A DNA stretch of 64,000 bases from Alphaproteobacteria bacterium (GCA_030431825.1 JAUIIJ010000012.1:1-64000), one strand, 5' to 3'; counted from the stretch's first letter, positions 37,531-47,150 are shown. Notes: generated by a model from the letters alone, not told the origin. Made by a program: numbers and translations.

Positions 37531-39552
37531 ATGACGCGTGATCTGTCGCGGATGCTGGCACCGCGCGGAATTGCGGTTATCGGTGGCGGGACGTGGTGCG
37601 CGTCGATCGTGGGCGCGGCGCGGCGCATCGGGTTTGGCGGGACGATCATGCCCGTTCATCCCGACGGGCGCGAGATTGCCGGGCTGCGTGCAGTGCCGTC
37701 CGTTGCCGATTGCGCGGTGCCGATCGACGTGGCCTTCGTGGGCGTGAACCGGCATGCAACCATCGACATCGTGTCGCAACTGTCACGTCTGGGCAGCGGC
37801 GGCGCGGTGTGTTTTGCCTCGGGGTTTACCGAGGCCGCAACCGAGGATGCCGATGGGGCGGATTTGCAGACGCGGCTGGTTGCGGCGGCTGCCGGCATGC
37901 CTGTGCTTGGGCCGAACTGCTATGGATTTGTCAATGCTCTGGACCGGGCGGCGATCTGGCCGGATCAGCATGGCATGCGGCCGGTGGAGCGCGGTGTTGC
38001 GATCCTGACGCAATCGTCGAACATCGCGATCAACATGACGATGCAGCAGCGGGCGTTGCCGATTGCCTACATGGTCACCTGCGGAAACATGGCGCAAACC
38101 AGCCAGGCCGAGATCGCCGCCGCGTTGCTGGACGACAATCGCGTGACGGCGCTCGGGCTGCATATCGAGGGGTTCGGCGCCCTGCGCGACTGGGAGATGC
38201 TTGCGCGCAAGGCATATCAGCGCGGGATTCCATTGGTGGCGCTCAAGCTGGGCCGATCGGAACAGGCACAACGCGCGGCGGTGTCGCACACGGCGTCGCT
38301 TGCGGGAAGCGACGCCGGCGCCCAGGCTTTCCTGGATCGGTTGGGGATCGCGCGGGTCGAGACGGTGCCGGAGTTGCTGGAAACACTGAAACTGTTGCAT
38401 GGGGTGGGGCCGCTTGCGTCGAACCGGATCGCTTCGATCAGTTGTTCGGGCGGCGAGGCGAGCCTGATCGCGGACATGGCGCTTGGACACGAACTGACGT
38501 TTCCACCGTTGGGACAGCATCAGAAAGAGGCGCTGCGATCGGCGCTCGGACCGATGGTGGCCCTGGCCAACCCGCTGGATTACCACACCTATATCTGGCG
38601 CGATACCGAAGCCATGACACGGGCCTGGGCGGCGATGGCCGCAGGAGACGTCGCTCTGACGATGAGCATTGTCGATTACCCGCATACCGACGCCAGCGAC
38701 TGGGCCTGTGCGACCGAGGCCGCGATTGCGGCCCGGGCCCGCAGCGGCGCGCCTTTTGCCGTCGCGGCGAGCATGGCCGAACTGATGCCGGTATCCATCG
38801 CGGAACGGTTGATGTCGCACGGTGTCGTACCGTTGTCCGGGCTGGCGGAAGCGCTGGCAGCCGCCCAGGCGGCGGCGCGCGTGTCCGAACCCGATCCGAC
38901 CCCCATATTGCTGCCCGGTGGAGCGGCGGCCGACACGGTGCTGACCGAGGCGGATGCCAAGGCGGCACTGTGCCGTCACGGGCTGCCGGTTCCGGCCTTT
39001 CGCCCGGTTGCAAGCCAAAAGGCGCTGCTGAAAGCAGGCGCAGAGCTTCGCCCGCCCTTTGCGCTCAAGGGCGTCGGGCTGGCGCACAAGTCGGAACATG
39101 GGGCTGTGCGGCTGGGGCTGGCGAGGGACGCCTTGCAAGACGCCGCGCGACAAATCGGCACCGATGCATTCCTGATCGAGGAAATGGTCGCCGACGGGGT
39201 GGCCGAACTGCTGGTCGGTGTGCTGCGCGACGAAGCACATGGCTATGTGCTGACGCTTGGTGCCGGCGGCATTTTGACCGAAGTGCTGCGCGATACGGTA
39301 TCCCTTTTGCTACCGGTTACCGAGGCTCAGGTCGAACAGGCGCTTGGCAGGCTTGCCATCGCCCCGTTGCTGGCCGGGTATCGCGGCAAGCCCGCCGCCG
39401 ACATGCGGGCGATCCTGCATGCGGTGATGGCGGTGCAGGACTATGTGGTTGCCAACGCGGAGACCGTTGGTGAAGTTGAAATCAACCCGCTGATCTGCAC
39501 GCCCGACCGGGCGGTTGCGGTGGACGCGCTGATCCGAAAGGCAAAGACATGA
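37531..39552 (+). CDS. NDP-forming acyl-CoA synthetase (acetate-CoA ligase family)
   Basis: The product has 673 residues. An N-terminal CoA-binding domain (MLAPRGIAVIGGG, GLRAVPSV) is followed by flavodoxin-like ligase domains (VLGPNCYGFVN, ILTQSSNIAINM) and a C-terminal ATP-grasp domain (FALKGVGLAHKSEHGAVRLG, LTLGAGGILTEVLRD, EINPLICTPDRAVAVDALI). The phospho-histidine site is AAVSHTASLAGSDA. It activates a carboxylate to its CoA ester with ATP. I chose ATG 37531 because GGGAG precedes it; ATGs at 37492 and 37513 are possible. The stop overlaps the start of the CaiD-like gene (ATGA). Confidence 0.9.
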   Translation: MTRDLSRMLAPRGIAVIGGGTWCASIVGAARRIGFGGTIMPVHPDGREIAGLRAVPSVADCAVPIDVAFVGVNRHATIDIVSQLSRLGSGGAVCFASGFTEAATEDADGADLQTRLVAAAAGMPVLGPNCYGFVNALDRAAIWPDQHGMRPVERGVAILTQSSNIAINMTMQQRALPIAYMVTCGNMAQTSQAEIAAALLDDNRVTALGLHIEGFGALRDWEMLARKAYQRGIPLVALKLGRSEQAQRAAVSHTASLAGSDAGAQAFLDRLGIARVETVPELLETLKLLHGVGPLASNRIASISCSGGEASLIADMALGHELTFPPLGQHQKEALRSALGPMVALANPLDYHTYIWRDTEAMTRAWAAMAAGDVALTMSIVDYPHTDASDWACATEAAIAARARSGAPFAVAASMAELMPVSIAERLMSHGVVPLSGLAEALAAAQAAARVSEPDPTPILLPGGAAADTVLTEADAKAALCRHGLPVPAFRPVASQKALLKAGAELRPPFALKGVGLAHKSEHGAVRLGLARDALQDAARQIGTDAFLIEEMVADGVAELLVGVLRDEAHGYVLTLGAGGILTEVLRDTVSLLLPVTEAQVEQALGRLAIAPLLAGYRGKPAADMRAILHAVMAVQDYVVANAETVGEVEINPLICTPDRAVAVDALIRKAKT

Positions 39553-40334
39553 CGACATCCCCGATTTCAACCGCGCGCGAGGGCGCCGTGCTGATCGTGA
39601 CGCTGAACCGGCCCAAGGCAAACGCCATCGACCTTGTGACCAGCCGGGTCATGGGCGAGGTTTTCCGTGACTACCGGGACGATCCCGACCTGCGGGTCGC
39701 CGTCCTGACCGCCACGGGCGACAAGTTCTTCTGCCCTGGCTGGGATCTCAAGGCCGCCGCAGACGGGGATGCGGTTGATGGCGACTATGGTGTTGGCGGG
39801 TTCGGCGGCCTGCAGGAACTGCGCGGCATGAACAAGCCGGTGATCGCGGCCGTCAACGGCATCGCCTGCGGCGGCGGGCTCGAACTGGCGCTGAGTGCCG
39901 ACATGATCCTGGCGGCGGATCACGCCACCTTTGCCCTGCCGGAGATACGGTCGGGCACCGTCGCCGATGCGGCGAGTGTCAAGTTGCCCAAGCGCATCCC
40001 CTATCACATCGCGATGGAACTGCTGCTGACCGGGCGCTGGTTTGATGCCCAGGAGGCGCATCGCTGGGGGCTGGTCAACGAGGTCCTGCCGGCGGACGCG
40101 CTGATGGGGCGGGCGATGGAACTGGCGCGGCTGATCGCGAGCGGCCCACCGCTGGTCTATGCGGCGATCAAGGAAATCGTGCGCGACGCCGAAGACTCCA
40201 AGTTCCAGGACGCAATGAACCGGATCACCCAGCGTCAGTTGCAGAGTGTCGACATTCTCTATTCATCCGAGGATCAGCTTGAGGGCGCACGCGCCTTTGC
40301 GGAAAAGCGGGATCCGGTCTGGAAAGGTCGATAG
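39549..40334 (+). CDS. caiD: CaiD-like enoyl-CoA hydratase (carnitinyl-CoA dehydratase type)
   Basis: The product has 261 residues, crotonase fold. CaiD-type features are FFCPGWDLKAAADG, the GGFGGLQEL loop, KPVIAAVNGIACGGGLELAL (oxyanion and catalytic Glu region), ATFALPEIRSGTV and the C-terminal FAEKRDPVWKGR. From memory, that C-terminal run is the same as the end of E. coli CaiD, which hydrates crotonobetainyl-CoA to carnitinyl-CoA. Sequence favours this subfamily, but no caiB, caiE or carnitine transporter lies nearby, so the true substrate is uncertain. It is translationally coupled to the CoA synthetase and is last in the operon. Confidence 0.8.
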   Translation: MTTSPISTAREGAVLIVTLNRPKANAIDLVTSRVMGEVFRDYRDDPDLRVAVLTATGDKFFCPGWDLKAAADGDAVDGDYGVGGFGGLQELRGMNKPVIAAVNGIACGGGLELALSADMILAADHATFALPEIRSGTVADAASVKLPKRIPYHIAMELLLTGRWFDAQEAHRWGLVNEVLPADALMGRAMELARLIASGPPLVYAAIKEIVRDAEDSKFQDAMNRITQRQLQSVDILYSSEDQLEGARAFAEKRDPVWKGR

Positions 40335-40343
40335 GCGGGGCGC

Positions 40344-40976
40344 TCAACGTTTGCTGAATACCGCGATCAGTGCGATGTCATCGCGGTGTTCGCCGGTGGC
40401 GAGATCGCCGTAAATCCGTGTCTCCTTCAGCGAAAGCGCCTGAATCCGCGTTTCCGCGAGCTCTGCGAGCTTTGCCGCGAAACCGGCGGAGTCATAGTGC
40501 TTCGCATTGATGGACAGCGCAAATTGCGCACCATGCCGCGCCACCGGCAACAAAGCGTCGATTGCATCGGGCCCCACATGTCCGGTGGTGAACGTACCGG
40601 AGGACACGATGCCGGAATAGCTCTCGTGCGGAACCGGAATGCCAAGGTTCAGATCGGCCTCGATGGCATCGCGGTAGATGTCCTTGCGCATTGCCTGATC
40701 GAGCATCTCGGCGCTGATGTCGGTTGCGTCGATCGGTCCGACACCGAGATCGCCCAGCACTGCGCCGCACAGGCCGGTGCCCGCCCCCACATCGAGAACC
40801 GGCCCCTGCCCGCCAGCCGCGACAAAGGCGCGCGCCGTGTGCACGTGCAACTGATAATCCTCGCGCGCGGCAAAGGACTGATCGTAGTCACCGGCCCATT
40901 CCGCGTAGAGACGCCGGGAGTCCTGCGGCGTGTTCAGCGCATAGGCTGATTTCAGATCGGGTGCATCATCGCTCAT
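40344..40976 (-). CDS. Class I SAM-dependent methyltransferase
   Basis: The product has 210 residues. The SAM-binding motif is PVLDVGAGTGLCGAVLGDLG, followed by IDATDISAEMLDQAM. The N-terminus AYALNTPQDSRRLYAEWAGDYDQSF resembles Williams-Beuren/UbiE-like small-molecule methyltransferases. Substrate unknown. I used ATG 40974-40976, but in-frame ATGs upstream (40995-41093 region) would add a cysteine-rich stretch (CKCLNDALDSNPGC), and the ribosome sites do not decide. It is divergent from the epimerase gene. Confidence 0.82.
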   Translation of the reverse strand: MSDDAPDLKSAYALNTPQDSRRLYAEWAGDYDQSFAAREDYQLHVHTARAFVAAGGQGPVLDVGAGTGLCGAVLGDLGVGPIDATDISAEMLDQAMRKDIYRDAIEADLNLGIPVPHESYSGIVSSGTFTTGHVGPDAIDALLPVARHGAQFALSINAKHYDSAGFAAKLAELAETRIQALSLKETRIYGDLATGEHRDDIALIAVFSKR

Positions 40977-41063
40977 CAGCCCATCAAAGGCACAACCGGG
41001 ATTCGAATCAAGTGCGTCGTTGAGGCACTTGCATCTGATCATGCCGCGTATCATCAAGGAACG

Positions 41064-41906
41064 ATGACCGGTACACTTCTCTCCATGGGCCACGGCTATA
41101 CCGCGCGGGCCTTGTCAAATCGGGTGGCGCCTGCGGGCTGGCGCGTCATCGGCACAACCCGTGACCGGGACCAGCTTGAGAACATTCGGCAATCGGGCGC
41201 CGAACCGGTGCTCTGGCCAGGTGATGTTCCGCCATTGGACGGGGTGACACATCTGCTGATCTCAACGGCGCCGACCGACGAGGGGGATCCGGTATTGCAC
41301 GCGCTCGGACAGGAGATCGCCGGGCGCGCCCGCCAGTTTCAGTGGGTCGGCTACCTGTCGACCACGGCGGTCTATGGCGATCATCAGGGGGCATGGGTAG
41401 ACGAGACGACGCCCGCGACCCCGGCGTCCAGACGCGGACGGCTGAGGGTTCAGGCAGAAGAGCAATGGGCCGCGATACCCGACCTGCCCCTGCATATCTT
41501 TCGCCTCGCGGGCATTTACGGCCCCGGACGCGGTCCGTTCTCGAAACTGAAACGCGGCGGTCTGCGCCGGATCATAAAACCCGGTCAGGTGTTTTCACGC
41601 ATTCACGTCGACGATATCGCCACGGTGCTCGCGGCCTCGATGAACCGCCCCGATCCCGGCGCGATCTATAACGTCTGCGACGACGAACCGGTGCCACCGC
41701 AGGATGTCATCGCCTATGCGGCGGAACTCCAGGGCTTGCCGCTGCCCCCGGCGGTGCCCTTCGAAGAGGCCGACCTGAGCCCGATGGCGCGCAGTTTCTA
41801 CAGCGAGAACAAGCGGGTGCGCAACGACAGGATCAAGCGGGACCTCGGCATCACGCTGCGCTACCCCGACTATCGCTCGGGTCTGACCGCCCTGCACGGC
41901 ACCTGA
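41064..41906 (+). CDS. NAD-dependent epimerase/dehydratase-like SDR protein (YeeZ type)
   Basis: The product has 280 residues. The Rossmann start is LLSMGHGYTARAL, a GxGxxA-type loop of the extended/atypical SDR group. Later segments are VGYLSTTAVYGDHQGAWVDE, FRLAGIYGPGRGPFSKLKRG and HVDDIATVLAASMN, as in NAD-dependent epimerases. The usual YxxxK pair is not evident, which fits YeeZ-like members of unknown activity. The gene ends exactly one base before the stop codon of convergent dxs begins, leaving no intergenic space. Confidence 0.82.
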   Translation: MTGTLLSMGHGYTARALSNRVAPAGWRVIGTTRDRDQLENIRQSGAEPVLWPGDVPPLDGVTHLLISTAPTDEGDPVLHALGQEIAGRARQFQWVGYLSTTAVYGDHQGAWVDETTPATPASRRGRLRVQAEEQWAAIPDLPLHIFRLAGIYGPGRGPFSKLKRGGLRRIIKPGQVFSRIHVDDIATVLAASMNRPDPGAIYNVCDDEPVPPQDVIAYAAELQGLPLPPAVPFEEADLSPMARSFYSENKRVRNDRIKRDLGITLRYPDYRSGLTALHGT

Positions 41907-43835
41907 TCAGGCGCGCTGTTCGCCAATGGTGGCCACGCCCAGCACTTCAAGAACCTTGGCCTCGATCTGATTGGCACCCATACCGGCGACCCTGTACATG
42001 TCCGCGGGACTGGCCTGGTCGATGAACGTGTCGGGCAGGACCATCGAGCGGAACTTCAGCCCGTCGTCGAACACCGCTTCATCGGCAAGCAACTGCGCCA
42101 CGTGGCTGCCAAAGCCGCCCACGGCCCCCTCTTCGATGGTGATCAGCGCCTCGTGATCCTGTGCCAGCGACAGGATCAAGTCCCGGTCCAGCGGCTTGGC
42201 AAAGCGGGCGTCGGCAACGGTTGGCCGAATACCCTTTGACGCCAGTGCCTCGGCGGCCTGTTGCACCTCGGCCAGACGCGCCCCGAAGGACAGGATCGCA
42301 ACGCGTTTGCCCCGCTGGATCACGCGCCCCTTGCCGATCTCGAGCGGCTTTCCCTGCTCGGGCAATTCCACGCCCACGCCCTCTCCGCGTGGGAACCGAA
42401 ACGCGATGGGTCCGTCGTCATGGGCGACCGCAGTCGCCACCATATGTTTCAATTCGGCCTCATCCGCCGCCGCCATCACCGTGAAGCCCGGCAGGTTCGC
42501 CAGAAACGCGGTATCGAAACTGCCCGCGTGGGTCGCACCATCGGCACCGACGAGCCCGGCCCTGTCGATTGCAAAGCGCACCGGCAGGCGTTGAATCGCC
42601 ACGTCATGCACGACCTGATCGTACCCACGTTGCAGGAAGGTCGAATAGATCGCGCAGAACGGTTTCATCCCGCCCGCCGCAAGTGCCGCCGAAAAGGTGA
42701 CGGCGTGCTGCTCGGCGATCCCGACGTCGAAACAGCGACTGGGAAAGCGCTCGGCGAACAGGTTCAGACCGGTTCCATCCGGCATGGCGGCGGTCACGGC
42801 GACGATCTTGTCATCCGCCTTGGCCATCTCGGTCAGGGTCTTGCCGAAGACGCTGGTATAGCTGGGCGCGTTCGACGGCGCCTTTTTCTGCTCGCCGGTC
42901 ACCACGTCGAACTTGGCGGTGGCGTGCCCCTTGTCCTGGGCCTGTTCGGCGGGCGCATAGCCCTTTCCCTTGCGGGTCAGCACATGGATCAGAATCGGTC
43001 CCCGCGCCCGAGCCTTGACCGTGCGCAGCACCGGCAGAAGCTGGTCCATGTCATGTCCATCAATCGGCCCGACATAGGAAAACCCGAGCTGTTCGAAGAG
43101 CGTGCCGCCGACTGCCATGCCTTTCAGAACATCCTTGGCCCTCTTGGCCCCTTCGCGGAACGGCTCCGGCAAGAGCGACACCGCGCCCTTGGCCGCGGCC
43201 TTGAGCTCCTGAAAGGGCTCTTCCGCGTAAAGCCGCGACAGATACGAGGACAAGGCCCCGACCGGCGGTGCAATGCTCATCTCGTTGTCATTCAGGATGA
43301 CGATCAGCCGCTTATTCAGGTGGCCCGCATTGTTCATCGCCTCAAAGGCCATGCCCGCGCTCATCGCGCCGTCGCCGATCACCGCAATGGCGTCGCCCAG
43401 ACCTTCGGGCGTGACACCGCCGAGGTCGCGCGCAACGGCAAACCCGAGTGCGGCGCTGATTGAGGTGCTGGAATGTGCGGCCCCGAACGGATCATAGGGT
43501 GACTCGCTGCGCTTGGTGAACCCGCTCAGCCCGTCCTTCATCCGCAGGGTGCGGATTCGGTCGCGCCGCTCGGTCAGGATCTTGTGCGGGTAACACTGGT
43601 GCCCCACGTCCCAGATGATCTTGTCGCGCGGCGTGTCGAACACCGCGTGCAGCGCCACGGTCAGTTCGACAACCCCGAGTCCCGCGCCAAGGTGCCCGCC
43701 AGTCACGGAAACCGCCGAAATCGTCTCGGCACGCAATTCGTCGGCGATCTGGCGCAATTCCGCATCGCTGAAATGCTTCAGCTCTGCCGGACGGGTCACG
43801 CCGTCCAGCAAGGGCGTATTTGGTCGGTCTGCCAT
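41907..43835 (-). CDS. dxs: 1-deoxy-D-xylulose-5-phosphate synthase
   Basis: The product has 642 residues. This thiamine-diphosphate enzyme starts the MEP isoprenoid pathway from pyruvate and glyceraldehyde 3-phosphate. Motifs are [35 protein letters not shown] with NDNEMSI (ThDP-Mg site), [20 protein letters not shown] and [15 protein letters not shown]. The start ATG 43833-43835 lies 23 bases after the ispA stop; a nine-codon upstream extension overlapping ispA is rejected. Last gene of the deacetylase-xseB-ispA-dxs operon, so precursor synthesis and chain elongation are co-expressed. Confidence 0.96.
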   Translation of the reverse strand: MADRPNTPLLDGVTRPAELKHFSDAELRQIADELRAETISAVSVTGGHLGAGLGVVELTVALHAVFDTPRDKIIWDVGHQCYPHKILTERRDRIRTLRMKDGLSGFTKRSESPYDPFGAAHSSTSISAALGFAVARDLGGVTPEGLGDAIAVIGDGAMSAGMAFEAMNNAGHLNKRLIVILNDNEMSIAPPVGALSSYLSRLYAEEPFQELKAAAKGAVSLLPEPFREGAKRAKDVLKGMAVGGTLFEQLGFSYVGPIDGHDMDQLLPVLRTVKARARGPILIHVLTRKGKGYAPAEQAQDKGHATAKFDVVTGEQKKAPSNAPSYTSVFGKTLTEMAKADDKIVAVTAAMPDGTGLNLFAERFPSRCFDVGIAEQHAVTFSAALAAGGMKPFCAIYSTFLQRGYDQVVHDVAIQRLPVRFAIDRAGLVGADGATHAGSFDTAFLANLPGFTVMAAADEAELKHMVATAVAHDDGPIAFRFPRGEGVGVELPEQGKPLEIGKGRVIQRGKRVAILSFGARLAEVQQAAEALASKGIRPTVADARFAKPLDRDLILSLAQDHEALITIEEGAVGGFGSHVAQLLADEAVFDDGLKFRSMVLPDTFIDQASPADMYRVAGMGANQIEAKVLEVLGVATIGEQRA

Positions 43836-43858
43836 TTCCGCCTCCCTGCGGGGCTGTT

Positions 43859-44725
43859 TCAACTCTCGCGCGCAATAACGAAACGGGCGGCTGCGCGCAA
43901 TGTTTCGGCCTCGCTTCCATAAGGATCCAGCGCCGCACTGGCCTGCTCGATCAGGTCCGAGGCGCGCGCCCGGGCGCCGTCCAGCCCCAGCAGCGACACA
44001 AAGGTCGCCTTGTTGGCCTCTGCGTCCTTCTGCAGGCGCTTGCCTGCTTTCTCGGCATCGCCCTCGACATCAAGGATGTCATCGGCGATCTGGAATGCAA
44101 GTCCGAGCGCACCGGCATATTGCCGCAAGGGTTCGGGATCGGACCCGGCCAACCGTGCGCCGGCACAGGCCGACCATTCGATGAGTGCCCCGGTCTTGCC
44201 GGCCTGCAACATGGTGATCTGATCAAGGGTCAGCGCGTCGCTTGCCGCTTCCGCCGCCATATCGAGCGCCTGCCCCAGAACCATGCCCCGCGCACCGCTC
44301 GCCCGCGCCAACGACAGTGCCAGCTCCGCGCGTATCTCCGCCGATCCGCTCTCGGGGCGGCTCACCAGTTCGAATGCAAGGCTTTGCAGCGCATCCCCGG
44401 CGAGCACAGCCACCGCTTCGTCCCATTTGACATGCACTGTCGGGCGGCCGCGGCGCAGATCGTCATCATCCATGCAGGGCAGGTCGTCGTGCACCAGCGA
44501 ATAGGCATGCAACGCCTCGATCGCCGTCGCCGACCAGATCGCCCGCTCCGGTGCAATGCCATGAAGACGCGCGGATTCCAGCACGAGAAACCCGCGCAGT
44601 CGCTTGCCGCCCCGGGTCGCATAGGCCATAGCCTGCACCACGGGCACCTGGTCCAGATCACGCAGAACTTGATCAAAATGGCGCTGGATCCGCTCGGCGA
44701 CCCGCGCCAGTCGCTCCGGAAACAT
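43859..44725 (-). CDS. ispA: Farnesyl diphosphate synthase (short-chain polyprenyl synthase)
   Basis: The product has 288 residues. The first aspartate-rich motif is [15 protein letters not shown] (residues 79-93) and the second is [12 protein letters not shown]. The residues before the first motif ([10 protein letters not shown]) fit a farnesyl- rather than long-chain product. It condenses IPP with DMAPP and GPP. Its start directly abuts the xseB stop, and dxs follows after 23 bases, the conserved Rhodobacter order. Confidence 0.92.
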   Translation of the reverse strand: MFPERLARVAERIQRHFDQVLRDLDQVPVVQAMAYATRGGKRLRGFLVLESARLHGIAPERAIWSATAIEALHAYSLVHDDLPCMDDDDLRRGRPTVHVKWDEAVAVLAGDALQSLAFELVSRPESGSAEIRAELALSLARASGARGMVLGQALDMAAEAASDALTLDQITMLQAGKTGALIEWSACAGARLAGSDPEPLRQYAGALGLAFQIADDILDVEGDAEKAGKRLQKDAEANKATFVSLLGLDGARARASDLIEQASAALDPYGSEAETLRAAARFVIARES

Positions 44726-44968
44726 CTATTGCGCGTCGACCGGGGTCGTTCCGGTGGGGTTGCCATCGCTGTCAAGCTTGATCGCGGCGACCTTTTCCTC
44801 GGCCCGCTTGAGCTCTTCCTCGCACCGCTTCTTGAGCTGCGCCCCCCGCTCGTAGAGCGAGATCGAATCGTCCAGCGGCACGTCCCCGTGCTCCAGACGG
44901 TCGACCACCGACTCGAGTTCCTTCATCGCCTGCTCAAAGCTCATTTCTGCAACGGGGGTATCGGTCAT
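44726..44968 (-). CDS. xseB: Exodeoxyribonuclease VII small subunit
   Basis: The product has 80 residues. It has the conserved core MSFEQAMKELESVVDRLEHG, then DDSISLYERGAQLKKRCEEELKRAEEKV, a helical coiled-coil-forming protein that binds the large subunit XseA. xseA is not in the window. It overlaps the deacetylase gene by four bases upstream and abuts ispA downstream. Confidence 0.95.
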   Translation of the reverse strand: MTDTPVAEMSFEQAMKELESVVDRLEHGDVPLDDSISLYERGAQLKKRCEEELKRAEEKVAAIKLDSDGNPTGTTPVDAQ

Positions 44969-45891
44969 TTTGCGGCCTTCATCAGTTCCTGTACATGCGC
45001 CAGCACCGACGCGGACAGCGCGTGCAAATCATATCCGCCCTCCAGTGTCGAGACCACCCGCCCCCCGCACAGCTCATCCGCCAGCCTGCACAGTTCGGCG
45101 GTCAGCCAGACGAAATCCCCGGTCTGCCATTCGAGATTGGCCAGCGGGTCATCCGCATGGGCGTCGAACCCCGCCGAGATGATGATCAGTTCCGGTTTGA
45201 AATCTCGCAGCCGCGGGAACGCCTTGTCCTTGTATTCGCGCCGCATGTGCGCCCCGTCGGACCCCGGGGGCAGCGGAATGTTCAGGATCGTGTCATACGC
45301 CCCGGTTTCATCAGCCCGACCGGTGCCGGGAAACAACGGGATTTGCTGGCTGGTGATCAGCAATGCGCGCCTTTCGTCCCACAGCAAATCCTGCGTGCCA
45401 TTGCCGTGATGCACGTCGAAATCCACCACCGCGACCCGCTCAAGCCCGTGATGATCCAGCGCATGCTTTGCTGCCAGCGCCGCGTTCCCGAACAGGCAGA
45501 AACCCATCGGTGTTTCGGTCTCGGCGTGATGTCCGGGTGGACGAACGGCGGCGAAGGCGTTCGGAGCCTCACCGCCCAGCACCATGTCCACCGCGCGCAC
45601 CGCCGCACCCGCCCCGCGATAGGCGGCATTCAGCGTGCCCGGCGACATCCACGTGTCACCATCGAGCGCCACCTGACCTTCGGCGGGAAGCGCGCGGCGC
45701 AATCCTTCGAGATACCCGGCGGGGTGAATGCGCAGGATGTCGTCATCCGCAGCCATCGGTGCCGTCACGCGGTTCAGGTCCAGCGGTTCGAGCGTGTGCA
45801 GAACATGCTCCAGACGCGCGACCCGCTCGGGATGCCCGTCGGGCGTGACATGCGTCAGGCAGTCGGCATGGGTGAGCATTGCTGTTTTCAT
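44965..45891 (-). CDS. Histone deacetylase family (acetoin-utilisation-like) amidohydrolase
   Basis: The product has 308 residues. The zinc-hydrolase core is AAVRPPGHHAETETPMGFCL (His121 and His122) and VVDFDVHHGNGTQDLLW with metal ligands Asp159 and His161, then ISAGFDAHADDPLA and STLEGGYDL near the end. Bacterial members remove acetyl groups from polyamines, proteins or small molecules; the substrate here is unknown. It is first in the operon with xseB, ispA and dxs. Its stop overlaps the xseB start (ATGA). Confidence 0.92.
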   Translation of the reverse strand: MKTAMLTHADCLTHVTPDGHPERVARLEHVLHTLEPLDLNRVTAPMAADDDILRIHPAGYLEGLRRALPAEGQVALDGDTWMSPGTLNAAYRGAGAAVRAVDMVLGGEAPNAFAAVRPPGHHAETETPMGFCLFGNAALAAKHALDHHGLERVAVVDFDVHHGNGTQDLLWDERRALLITSQQIPLFPGTGRADETGAYDTILNIPLPPGSDGAHMRREYKDKAFPRLRDFKPELIIISAGFDAHADDPLANLEWQTGDFVWLTAELCRLADELCGGRVVSTLEGGYDLHALSASVLAHVQELMKAAK

Positions 45892-45939
45892 CGCTGTGAT
45901 CCCCTCCCTCGGTCTCGTTCGCTTTGACAGCCGCGCCGG

Positions 45940-46641
45940 TCAGTCGGGCGCAAGCATGTACCCCGCGCCGCGCACCGTCTGCAGATAGCGCGGCTGCTTC
46001 GGGTCGGTTTCGATCTTGCGGCGCAGTCGGGTAATCTGCACATCGACCGCGCGTTCCTGCGCCTGCCCCCTGTCGCGGCCAAGATCCTCGACCAGCTTGT
46101 TGCGGCTGACCGGCTCGCCCGGGCTGGCCGAGAATATCTTCATCAGCTGGCTTTCCGTCGCGGTGAGCCTGACGAGATCGTCCCCCTGCCACATCTCGCC
46201 ACGCTCGATATCATAGCGGATCGGTCCCAGATGCAGGATTTTGGGCACCGTATCGCCTGCCGGCGTTTCCGGCATCCGTCGCAGGATGGCGTTGATGCGA
46301 AGCAGCAACTCCTTGGGTTCGAACGGTTTCGCAAGATAGTCGTCGGCACCTGCCTCAAGCCCGGCAATCCGGTTCTCGGTCTCGCCCCGTGCAGTCAGCA
46401 GCAGGATCGGTGTCGCCAGAGTTTCACGCAGGCTGCGGGTCAGCGTGACGCCGTCCTCACCCGGCATCATCACATCCATCACGATCAGATCGAAATCGAG
46501 CCCCGACAGGATACGACGCGCATGAGCCGCATCACGCGCCGCCGTCACCAGGAACCCGTTCCTGATCAGGAACTTGCGCAACAGATCCCGAATCCGCTCG
46601 TCATCATCGACGATCAACAGATGTGCATCCAGTTCCGCCAT
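45940..46641 (-). CDS. petR: OmpR-family response regulator PetR
   Basis: The product has 233 residues. The receiver has acidic pocket DDDER, phospho-acceptor Asp56 (LIVMDVMMPGEDG) and Lys in DDYLAKPFEPKELL. The C-terminal winged helix has RLTATESQLMKIFS and RAVDVQITRLRRKIETDPKQ, ending YLQTVRGAGYMLAPD. In Rhodobacter capsulatus, PetR with PetP is required for cytochrome bc1. The ATG overlaps the petP stop by one base. No sensor kinase gene is adjacent. Confidence 0.88.
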   Translation of the reverse strand: MAELDAHLLIVDDDERIRDLLRKFLIRNGFLVTAARDAAHARRILSGLDFDLIVMDVMMPGEDGVTLTRSLRETLATPILLLTARGETENRIAGLEAGADDYLAKPFEPKELLLRINAILRRMPETPAGDTVPKILHLGPIRYDIERGEMWQGDDLVRLTATESQLMKIFSASPGEPVSRNKLVEDLGRDRGQAQERAVDVQITRLRRKIETDPKQPRYLQTVRGAGYMLAPD

Positions 46642-47150
46642 CAGGCTCCATCCCTCAACTTGATATATGCGCGGCGCATGTCGGCATCCATCATCGCCTC
46701 GAGCACCTGCTTGAATCCCGCCACCGCCTCCGGCCCCGCATCCCGAAAGGCGGCGCGCATCCGGGCCCGCTGGGCATCGCTCAATTCCTGCTCGAGCTTC
46801 AGGCCGCTTTCGGTCAGAAACAGGTGGCGTTCGCGCTTGTCGACGGTGCCGACCCGGCTCTCGACCAGTCCATCCGAGATCAGCGTCCGCAGCACCCGGT
46901 TCAGCGATTGTTTGGTCACCCCGAGTATGGCCAGCAGATTGTTGACCGTCGTTCCCGGCGCGCGGTTGATAAAGTGAACGGCCCGATGATGAGCGCGGCC
47001 ATAGGCCATCTTGCCAAGAATACGGTCAGGGTCGGCCGTGAAACCCCGATAGGCGAAGAACATTGCCTCGATACCCTGCCTCAGCTGCTCATCCGTCAGG
47101 AACAGCAGGCTTTCGCCACCGTAAACCTGCGCTGCACGCCCGTCAGACAT
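46641..47150 (-). CDS. petP: MarR-family regulator PetP
   Basis: The product has 169 residues. The MarR winged helix-turn-helix runs GTTVNNLLAILGVTKQSLNR, then VLRTLISDGLVESR with the wing VGTVDKRERHLFLTESG. Pairing with an OmpR-type regulator one base downstream is the petPR arrangement of Rhodobacter. The N-terminus (LFLTDEQLRQGIEAMFFAYR) is also typical. It is divergent from ilvE with a 158-base gap containing a good sigma-70-like promoter facing ilvE. Confidence 0.88.
   Translation of the reverse strand: MSDGRAAQVYGGESLLFLTDEQLRQGIEAMFFAYRGFTADPDRILGKMAYGRAHHRAVHFINRAPGTTVNNLLAILGVTKQSLNRVLRTLISDGLVESRVGTVDKRERHLFLTESGLKLEQELSDAQRARMRAAFRDAGPEAVAGFKQVLEAMMDADMRRAYIKLRDGA

Noticed and set aside
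37593-39473. 626-codon frame overlapping the NDP-forming CoA synthetase
   Set aside because: Rich in Arg, Gly and Cys with no domain; the synthetase frame carries all motifs.
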